This document shows, piece by piece, positions 1 through 4,937 of a DNA stretch of 9,878 nt. Source of the DNA: Micrococcales bacterium (GTDB taxonomy: Bacteria; Actinomycetota; Actinomycetes; S36-B12; UBA5976); NCBI GenBank assembly GCA_024640585.1, contig JAHEEQ010000013.1, positions 1-9,878 on the forward strand. The letters are read 5' to 3'. The position numbers were made by a program, and so were the translations under genes. The notes under the pieces were generated by a model. It was given only the letters and a program-made list of their open reading frames with translations, made no database searches and was not told the origin of the DNA. Position 1 is the first letter of the stretch, and the number at the start of each line of letters is the position of its first letter.

Positions 1-737
1 AATGAACCCCAATAAGCTAAAGCACCGCCAGGTCCTGTTGGTCCAACACCGCCCGTGGGTCCTGTAGGTCCTGTATTACCTGTATTGCCTGTGGGTCCTG
101 TTGGTCCCGCTACAGTTGAAGCAGCTCCCGTTGATCCAGTAGGTCCTGTAGGCCCAACTCCTCCAGTATTTCCTGTGCTTCCTGTAGGTCCTGTGGGTCC
201 GGCTATGCCGGTGCTTCCTGTGGGTCCTGTAGCTCCGACTGATCCAGTAGGCCCTGTGGGGCCAGCAACTGTACTATTAGCCCCTGTAGGTCCTGTTGGG
301 CCTGTAGCACCAACACTGCCTGTAGGTCCAGAACTTCCTGTAGGCCCTGATGCGCCTGTGGGTCCGACAGAACCTGTGGGTCCAATATTTCCTGTGGGGC
401 CTGTAGGTCCTTGTTGAACCAAAGGTGCAGGATCAGTCCACACTAAAGCAGCAGAATCACGACTGTTTACCAATGCAATACAGAACCAAACAGTATTTGT
501 TGGGTTTGTTGGAGGAGCAGATGTCCAACCACTAGGAGGTGTTCCTACATTGGTTAAGAAATTCCATGAGCCACCTGTTGGTGTAGCAGGTGCAGTTGCC
601 GATTCTTGGAAAATAAACCACTCAAAGTATGTGCCACCAAAAGTAGTTGTGTTGCCATACAAACCTGCAGTTTCAGAGCCTGGTGCGGCAATTACTGCTC
701 CTGATGGACTACTTCCGTAAAGACCGCTTGTTGCCAT
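1..737 (-). CDS. Collagen-like phage fibre protein, 3' end cut off by the window edge
   Basis: The frame starts at an ATG at 737 and stays open to the left edge, giving 245 residues so far. An AAGGA Shine-Dalgarno sequence, fused to the stop codon of the upstream adaptor gene, sits 6 bases before the ATG. Residues 1 to about 109 form a Gly/Thr/aromatic-rich domain with the pattern [15 protein letters not shown], then a PPSGW motif and a closing VWTDPAP. In my recollection this resembles a module found before Gly-rich repeats in phage tail-tip and fibre proteins. Residues 110-237 are Gly-X-Y triplets, mostly GPT, with two breaks. Residues 238-245 (GALAYWGS) look like the start of a C-terminal domain. 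Such proteins form trimeric triple-helical shafts on virions. Its place after the adaptor fits a tail, collar or head fibre; which of these cannot be decided. Fibre identity is confident, the attachment site is not. Confidence 0.85.
   Translation of the reverse strand, partial: MATSGLYGSSPSGAVIAAPGSETAGLYGNTTTFGGTYFEWFIFQESATAPATPTGGSWNFLTNVGTPPSGWTSAPPTNPTNTVWFCIALVNSRDSAALVWTDPAPLVQQGPTGPTGNIGPTGSVGPTGASGPTGSSGPTGSVGATGPTGPTGANSTVAGPTGPTGSVGATGPTGSTGIAGPTGPTGSTGNTGGVGPTGPTGSTGAASTVAGPTGPTGNTGNTGPTGPTGGVGPTGPGGALAYWGS
108..128 (-). other. Second seven-residue break in the collagen tract (GAASTVA)
   Basis: Residues 204-210 read GAASTVA, which differs from the first break only at the third residue, and it too is followed by GPTGPTG. 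The spacing from break to break is exactly 52 residues: 7 plus 15 triplets. Confidence 0.8.
264..284 (-). other. First seven-residue break in the collagen tract (GANSTVA)
   Basis: Residues 152-158 of the fibre read GANSTVA and interrupt the Gly-X-Y phase by one residue before GPTGPTG resumes. Such breaks give a kink or flexible point in a triple helix. The second break, 156 bases further along the gene, is nearly identical. Confidence 0.8.
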
Positions 738-746
738 GACTTTTCC

Positions 747-1733
747 TTATTTGAAGCTGTAACGATAGTCACGAGGTTGGAACTCAGAAGTAAGGTGTTG
801 GTCACCGCCAAGCCATTTACCTTTGAAGTTCTGGTCTTCAATCAAACCATACGCATCCTCGTAACGGGCACTCCATTTTTGCGCTTCATCTGTGTTTTTG
901 TTCTTGTCATAATAAGCCCATAATGTGCCATACATATAACCTTCAGGGAAAGATGCCAAAGCCGCATTGTTTTGCACAATAGGCTCTAATGGATCGCCAG
1001 TAGGTCCAAACAAGAATGGGAATGTGCGCTGATAGTAAGCTTTGATTTCAACATTCTCACCAGGGTTTGGCGTAAACACATATCGTTGACCCACTTCAGA
1101 AAATGAAGCTCGGATCACACGAGGAACACCAAATGGACGAACATAAAGTTGGTCAATCATGCGTCTGCGAATGATTTCTCGGTCACCAACTCGGTCATAA
1201 ATAATCCAAGGACCCATAGACGCAGCAGGTGTGCCTGGCGGTACTTGAGTATTAGGAGTTTCTTGGAAGAACAAAATTGGCTTGTTCATGTCGGCAGGAA
1301 TGTCTGCCATACCTTGAGAATCAGTCAACAAAATTGTTGGTACTGCGCCATATGGGTCTGTACGCAATGCAGGTAATTCAATAGTACGCATTTTTAGTTC
1401 GCACAATTGAATGCAAGACAGAATTTCTGTTGTTGATTGAGTAGGCAGTTTAAGAATGCCAACAGGATATGTTGTTCCTGCCCATACGCCTTCAACATCG
1501 CTTACTGTGATGGTAGTAGAGGTAACTGCCAAAACTGTGGTGTAAGGCTTTAAAACGCTTGTACCAATAAAGTCACCAACCATTACAGAATTAACCGCAG
1601 AAGCTGAAGTTGTAATTACTCCAGTTGCTGAGTTAAAAGCAGTGGCGTTAATATTGATTGCTTGGGGAATGGCTCCCACCCATTGAGCTACACGGCTAAC
1701 GAGAGCGTTACCGGATTGGATGAAAAGAGCCAT
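747..1733 (-). CDS. Probable head-tail adaptor protein, SU10-adaptor type, with an extra beta-rich segment
   Basis: The product has 328 residues. Its C-terminal half shows the pattern I associate with phage adaptor proteins that form a ring under the portal. There is an IPADMNKP segment (145-152), a strand-rich middle with FTPNPGENVEIKAYYQR (220-236), then a helical end containing PEGYMYGTLWAYY (263-275) and EAQKWSARYEDAY (283-295). Residues 1-20 and about 98-120 look like the two N-terminal helices. Between them, residues 22-97 form a Ser/Thr/Val-rich segment (VGDFIGTSV, TTVLAVTSTTITVSD) that typical adaptors of about 200 to 230 residues lack. The ATG at 1733 has AAGGA 6 bases upstream, overlapping the previous stop. 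Its position two genes after the capsid protein supports the role. The assignment is by pattern memory, not by search; the alternative is another connector or tail-tube protein. Confidence 0.6.
   Translation of the reverse strand: MALFIQSGNALVSRVAQWVGAIPQAININATAFNSATGVITTSASAVNSVMVGDFIGTSVLKPYTTVLAVTSTTITVSDVEGVWAGTTYPVGILKLPTQSTTEILSCIQLCELKMRTIELPALRTDPYGAVPTILLTDSQGMADIPADMNKPILFFQETPNTQVPPGTPAASMGPWIIYDRVGDREIIRRRMIDQLYVRPFGVPRVIRASFSEVGQRYVFTPNPGENVEIKAYYQRTFPFLFGPTGDPLEPIVQNNAALASFPEGYMYGTLWAYYDKNKNTDEAQKWSARYEDAYGLIEDQNFKGKWLGGDQHLTSEFQPRDYRYSFK
1443..1670 (-). other. Beta-rich insert between the first two helices of the adaptor
   Basis: Residues 22-97 of the adaptor are almost free of charged residues and rich in Thr, Ser, Val, Ala and Gly. 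The pattern GVITTSASAVNSVMVGDFIG, followed by TTVLAVTSTTITVSD, recalls small beta modules found in surface-exposed phage structural proteins. Boundaries are approximate, set by where the helical character stops and resumes. Confidence 0.5.
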
Positions 1734-1742
1734 AGCACATCC

Positions 1743-2243
1743 TTATTTCGTCTTGACTAGTGGATTATAGGGGAGTGGAATTTTTCCGCTAGGGTGACAC
1801 ACAAAATCACTGTAAAACTGATTCACAATGGCATAAAATTTAATTTTATCTGCCTTATCTTGCTTAATCAGCTCCCAAGGGCGGTTATTAAACCATTTGC
1901 CACTAATTTCATGTGCAAAACATTTGGGCAGATTCATAGCCTCAAAAGTTCCTGCAAAAAATGGGTTATCCGTAGTACCAATCATTTGATAAAACTCTCT
2001 ACGGCCTTTGCAATATTCACGAATTGCTTCTACGTTCTTTTGATCATATTGAACATATCGTTCGCCATCAATAGCGCCAACTTTATAGTCAATATTTTGA
2101 GTTTTAAATGTTTGTGACCAAGTGCCAGACTTTACTTCATTGAACAACTTGTCATTTTGTCGGAAAACACCATCAACTCCTGCCTCAAGATTGCCCTTGA
2201 GATAGTAGTCTTCGTTTACTTCAACGTGTTGATCATCATTCAT
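1743..2243 (-). CDS. Conserved-looking structural-region protein of unknown function (166 aa)
   Basis: I do not recognise this 166-residue protein. It is rich in aromatic residues, Asn, Lys and Asp, with no signal peptide, membrane helix or nucleotide-binding motif. An acidic start (MNDDQHVEVNEDYY) leads to a central CKGRREFYQMIG segment, a compact aromatic region with NPFFAG and KWFNNRPWELI, and a tail ending in Pro and Lys (IPLPYNPLVKTK). The ATG at 2243 has GGAG 7 bases upstream. It lies between the capsid gene and the adaptor and is followed 9 bases later by the adaptor, so a virion role such as head completion or minor head protein is plausible. That is inference from position only. It is the first gene after the hairpin at 2265-2290, so its expression may be set apart from the capsid gene's. 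Confidence 0.88.
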   Translation of the reverse strand: MNDDQHVEVNEDYYLKGNLEAGVDGVFRQNDKLFNEVKSGTWSQTFKTQNIDYKVGAIDGERYVQYDQKNVEAIREYCKGRREFYQMIGTTDNPFFAGTFEAMNLPKCFAHEISGKWFNNRPWELIKQDKADKIKFYAIVNQFYSDFVCHPSGKIPLPYNPLVKTK

Positions 2244-2264
2244 TGCTTTACTCCAGATATTTCC

Positions 2265-2290
2265 AAAGAGGGCGGTTTCCCACCCCCTTC
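2265..2290 (-). terminator. GAAA-capped hairpin after the capsid gene, possible terminator or RNA-processing element
   Basis: Read on the minus strand, an 11-base arm (2290-2280) pairs with 2275-2265 around a four-base GAAA loop. The core is six G-C pairs; two A-U pairs and three G-U wobbles complete it. The wobble positions are mismatches if the plus strand is read, so the structure is meant for a minus-strand transcript. It is the only sizeable intergenic gap of the window and follows the capsid gene directly. No long T run follows (the second arm ends in TTT, then GG). It may be a leaky terminator, an mRNA stabiliser, or a processing site. Confidence 0.6.
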
Positions 2291-2295
2291 AGAAA

Positions 2296-2311
2296 GACCT
2301 AGTATTAGGTC
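2296..2311 (-). other. Small perfect hairpin spanning the capsid stop codon
   Basis: GACCTA and TAGGTC form a perfect 6-pair stem around the loop ATAC on the minus strand. The TAA stop of the capsid gene (2307-2305) lies in the stem and loop. TTTCT follows and the larger hairpin begins at 2290, so the two form a tandem pair. The stem is short and could be chance. Confidence 0.35.
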
Positions 2312-3468
2312 AAATAACGCTTAACGTAAGCGCTGTTACGAGGTGTTGTCACAACAGAGCCAGTAGGTGTGATGGAAGCCAACACAGCAACACCAGCAGG
2401 GTTACGAACAATCAGTGTACCTTCCATGATGTACTGATCCAAGGAAGCGTCAGCATTTGAGAACACTTCGTTGTTAGGACCAAGTTCACGCAAAGAACCC
2501 CACTGGATAACGTCAGGGTTCAGGAACAAGACGCTAGTGTTGTCAGCGCCAGTTTGGTCCATAACCCAGTTGTCATCGATTTGGTAGGTGTAGTTGAAGT
2601 CACCTTCGTATGTACCAATCGTGTCACCCTTGTCAGCAGGGTTAAAACGGTTGATAGAACGGCTCTGAGGAATGTTGTCAGAGATCGCTGTACGCATTGA
2701 AGTCGCAACAACCATGTTAGTGATTTTTGCGTTAAAGCGTTGTTCAGCGGTAGTAACCAACTGCTTGTACAGCACAGGGCTGAAAGGTTGCAGAGTTTCG
2801 CCACCACCAGAACCAATGGAGAAGTAACCCAAACCTGAGTTGCTCAACACGCCATTGAAAGGAGTGTTAGTAGCAGTAGGTGTAGTTGTGTCATCACCAT
2901 CGTTTGCGGCCAAGTTCAAAACTGAAGTGCCGTCAGCGGGGTTGCCTGAACGTGTACCTGCAAAAGAGTACAAAGAACCAAAGCGGCGACCGTTGTTGGG
3001 AGATGAACCTTGAGTAGCGGCTTGGCCAGAGTACTTGATAGAAGCACCGTCAGCACGAACCATTTGCAACTCAACGTCAAACATGATCTCAGTCAATTGC
3101 TTGACTTCTTGATATGCTTGTGGGTCACCACCAGCTTGTTCAACAGCACGGGCAGTACCTGTAGCACCAATCACAGTTGTGAAAATCTGTGTGTAGTTAC
3201 CGCAGTTAGCACGAGTGTTTGACTCAGCAGCAGAAGCTTCGACAGATGCGCCTTCCAACTTTGCGTTCAAAGTAGGAGTGCGAAAATAGTCGATAGGCCA
3301 AATGTGCAAAGTAGAGTTAACTTTGCGTTTTTTGCTCATAGCCATGTTAGTGATCGGTGTACGATCTTTAACATAGTTAGAAACAGTCATGTCAAGGTCT
3401 TTGACAACGATATCGGTGGCATATGCGCCATTACCGTTACCGAGAGAGGTACTTGTAATCGTAGACAT
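2305..3468 (-). CDS. Major capsid protein, HK97 fold, SU10 / DUF5309-like
   Basis: This 387-residue protein would form the icosahedral shell. The signature I rely on is the C-terminal half: SMRTAISDN and SRSINRF (257-274), GDTIGTYEGDFNYTY (281-295), a WVMDQTGADN to FLNPDVIQWGSLREL stretch (301-329), and the end strand YIMEGTLIVRNPAGVAVL (346-363). This matches the order of elements in DUF5309 / SU10-type heads. Residues about 150-228 are an Asn/Gly/Ser/Thr-rich stretch that looks like an added loop, making the protein longer than the roughly 300 to 330 residues usual for the family. The ATG at 3468 is preceded by a strong AGGAG 6 bases away. A TTG 13 codons upstream (3507) is possible but lies inside the scaffold gene. 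Scaffold ends 13 bases before. The strong ribosome site fits the most abundant virion protein. Confidence 0.88.
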   Translation of the reverse strand: MSTITSTSLGNGNGAYATDIVVKDLDMTVSNYVKDRTPITNMAMSKKRKVNSTLHIWPIDYFRTPTLNAKLEGASVEASAAESNTRANCGNYTQIFTTVIGATGTARAVEQAGGDPQAYQEVKQLTEIMFDVELQMVRADGASIKYSGQAATQGSSPNNGRRFGSLYSFAGTRSGNPADGTSVLNLAANDGDDTTTPTATNTPFNGVLSNSGLGYFSIGSGGGETLQPFSPVLYKQLVTTAEQRFNAKITNMVVATSMRTAISDNIPQSRSINRFNPADKGDTIGTYEGDFNYTYQIDDNWVMDQTGADNTSVLFLNPDVIQWGSLRELGPNNEVFSNADASLDQYIMEGTLIVRNPAGVAVLASITPTGSVVTTPRNSAYVKRYLT

Positions 3469-3474
3469 AAAATT

Positions 3475-3479
3475 CTCCT
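3475..3479 (-). promoter_or_regulatory. Strong Shine-Dalgarno site fixing the capsid start
   Basis: AGGAG lies 6 bases before the ATG at 3468 on the minus strand. It is the best match to the 16S anti-Shine-Dalgarno sequence in the window and selects this ATG over the upstream TTG at 3507. Confidence 0.85.
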
Positions 3480-3481
3480 GA

Positions 3482-4591
3482 TTAACGCTTGCGTTTATTT
3501 GATGCAAGCATGGTTGCTAAAAGGTCACGAGCCGCATTCTTATCACCGCTTTGCGCTTTCTTTTGAAGTTCGACCGTCTTATCTTCTGGAGCAGTTTTAC
3601 CACGAGCCATTGGTTTACTAGCAGCCGCCAATGAACCTCCTGCATTCTTTACTTTAGGACCTTCACGGAACTTCATACCATCCCGAATTAATCCCAAAAT
3701 AAACTCGTCACTAGAAACCAAATCGATGTTTGGTACACCAGGGACAATAGTAGTATTTGCACCCTTCCAATCTTTTGCCAACTTTTCCCTTAATTCAGAA
3801 AAATTAGCTTTGTTGGCCAATTCTTTGTCACTAAACCCTTGACGGGCTTGTTCTAATTGCTGTTTAACCAGATTAGAACGGTGTTCAATGAACTGTTCAA
3901 CTTTTGGTCGATTCGCTTTGATGAATTCTGACTTTTCCTGAATCAGTTCGTTGTTTTGTCGAATTGCAGCTTCCGCTTCACTTCTACGAACATCATCTGT
4001 GGCGTTGTCATAGATTTGCTTCCATTGTTGGTTGTAACCTTGGATTTTTACCAATTCATCAGCCGCTTGTTGCAACTGAGGAACAACAGTTAATTCCAAC
4101 CCTATCTGCAAACCATCTAATTCAGCTCTGCGTTTACTTTCGTACTCTTCAAATTCTGCTTTTTCGGCTTTAAGCTTACGAGCATTCTCATGGATAGCAC
4201 TTCCTTGACCCAGAATAGCTGCTGCCTTAGATACAGGAATCTCAATAAAGCCACCTTCGGCATCCTTATTGGGAATTCTCCACATCATGTCGGCATTTTG
4301 CTCTGCAAACTCTAAGAAGTTAATCGGTTCGGTTACACCATCGGTGGCCTCATCCGCATCTTCTTGACTTACAGGTTCTGTAGCCTCGTTAATACCATCT
4401 TCAGGTTCGATTCCTTCCTCAGGAGTCGCCTCAGGGGATTTGGCTTGCGCCTCTTCTTGTCCTGCTGGTGGTGTAACTGCTTCGGTCGGGGGAATGTTAC
4501 GCCTGTTGGCGGCAATCATCCCTGCGATAGCATCTACAGGATTCACACCAGTTTGCTCAGTGGCGGTCGCATTTGCGATTACGTCTGACAT
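3482..4591 (-). CDS. Capsid scaffolding protein (head assembly)
   Basis: I call this 369-residue protein a scaffold from its composition and position rather than from a conserved motif. Residues 37-90 are strongly acidic and Pro/Thr-rich, so probably disordered. Residues about 133-272 are highly charged and helical with coiled-coil character (KLKAEKAEFEEYESKRRAEL). The C-terminus from about 312 is basic and ends in a small helix, NAARDLLATMLASNKRKR. Acidic N-terminus, helical middle and basic capsid-binding tail are the usual build of phage scaffolds, which template the procapsid and then leave. It lies immediately before the capsid gene, the normal place. The ATG at 4591 is preceded by AAGG, fused to the stop of the upstream gene and 6 bases away. 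No protease gene or protease motif is visible next to it, so scaffold release by cleavage is not supported here. Confidence 0.8.
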   Translation of the reverse strand: MSDVIANATATEQTGVNPVDAIAGMIAANRRNIPPTEAVTPPAGQEEAQAKSPEATPEEGIEPEDGINEATEPVSQEDADEATDGVTEPINFLEFAEQNADMMWRIPNKDAEGGFIEIPVSKAAAILGQGSAIHENARKLKAEKAEFEEYESKRRAELDGLQIGLELTVVPQLQQAADELVKIQGYNQQWKQIYDNATDDVRRSEAEAAIRQNNELIQEKSEFIKANRPKVEQFIEHRSNLVKQQLEQARQGFSDKELANKANFSELREKLAKDWKGANTTIVPGVPNIDLVSSDEFILGLIRDGMKFREGPKVKNAGGSLAAASKPMARGKTAPEDKTVELQKKAQSGDKNAARDLLATMLASNKRKR

Positions 4592-4599
4592 ATATTACC

Positions 4600-4929
4600 T
4601 TATTTCGTTAAAGTTTCAACATTTTTGTTGGCTACCTTACCGAGATATTCAGTTCGTTCTATAAACTCAATGAAGTCTCGGACTCCGGCAACACGCTGTG
4701 CATTATTAATTCGTTCTGCATCCTCTTTGCTTTCTTCCAAAAGCTCAAGTAAGTAAAACCTGTAAAGGTTAAACAACAAAGCAAAATCATCATTCTTTAA
4801 GAGTCGCTTTGCGCACTCTGCATTTTCTATAACCAGAGCCTTTCGATTTACATTGGCCTCCTTATAAGTGTCTATAATTTTTGTCCGACGATTAAAATAA
4901 TCTCGGATATTCAATACCAAGCTTTTCAT
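4600..4929 (-). CDS. Small helical protein of unknown function between portal and scaffold (109 aa)
   Basis: I do not recognise this 109-residue protein. It looks almost wholly helical, with charged and Leu-rich stretches (KRLLKNDDFALLFNLYRFYLL at about 42-62, then EESKEDAERINNAQRV). The segment at about 48-62 is hydrophobic and aromatic but too short and too charged at its edges to be a clear membrane helix. The ATG at 4929 has AAGGA 5 bases upstream, overlapping the portal stop codon. It is spaced 8 bases from both neighbours, portal and scaffold, and so is presumably translated with them. A part in portal or procapsid assembly is a guess from location. It is too small to be a capsid protease and shows no Ser/His catalytic motif that I can see. 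Confidence 0.85.
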   Translation of the reverse strand: MKSLVLNIRDYFNRRTKIIDTYKEANVNRKALVIENAECAKRLLKNDDFALLFNLYRFYLLELLEESKEDAERINNAQRVAGVRDFIEFIERTEYLGKVANKNVETLTK

Positions 4930-4937
4930 TGCAATCC

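Larger units (their letters stand above)
27..410 (-). repeat. Collagen-like Gly-X-Y repeat tract in the fibre gene
   Basis: This DNA codes for residues 110-237 of the fibre: 14, 15 and 9 Gly-X-Y triplets in three blocks. GPT is the commonest triplet; others include [18 protein letters not shown] and GGV. Thr dominates the Y position, as in bacterial collagen-like proteins, which usually lack prolyl hydroxylation. At DNA level it is a degenerate 9-base pattern of Gly, Pro and Thr codons with mixed third positions. The repeat is therefore kept at protein level rather than being a recent perfect duplication. The reverse strand of the same tract is also open and would read as Pro-Val-Gly, which is an artefact. 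Confidence 0.93.

Noticed and set aside
27..410. Short repeats that could be taken for a CRISPR array or tandem DNA repeat
   Set aside because: The period is 9 bases with changing third codon positions, and no repeat-spacer structure exists. It is a coding triplet repeat.
55..417. Plus-strand open frame of 120 codons reading as Pro-Val-Gly repeats
   Set aside because: It is the exact antisense of the collagen tract. Gly-Pro-Thr codons on the minus strand give stop-free Pro-Val-Gly codons on the plus strand. It has no ribosome site, and the minus frame has a proper start, N-terminal domain and operon context.
2244..2304. Promoter in the gap after the capsid gene
   Set aside because: No convincing -35/-10 pair is present on the minus strand; the gap is filled by hairpins and the ribosome site of the next gene. 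A phage-specific promoter cannot be excluded.
3469..3507. Capsid protein start 13 codons upstream
   Set aside because: The upstream start is a TTG within the scaffold's last codons and without a ribosome site, whereas the ATG at 3468 has AGGAG at ideal distance.
3482..4591. Possible protease-scaffold fusion
   Set aside because: I looked for a catalytic Ser/His pattern in the N-terminal part and saw only an acidic, Pro-rich disordered region, so only a scaffold role is supported.
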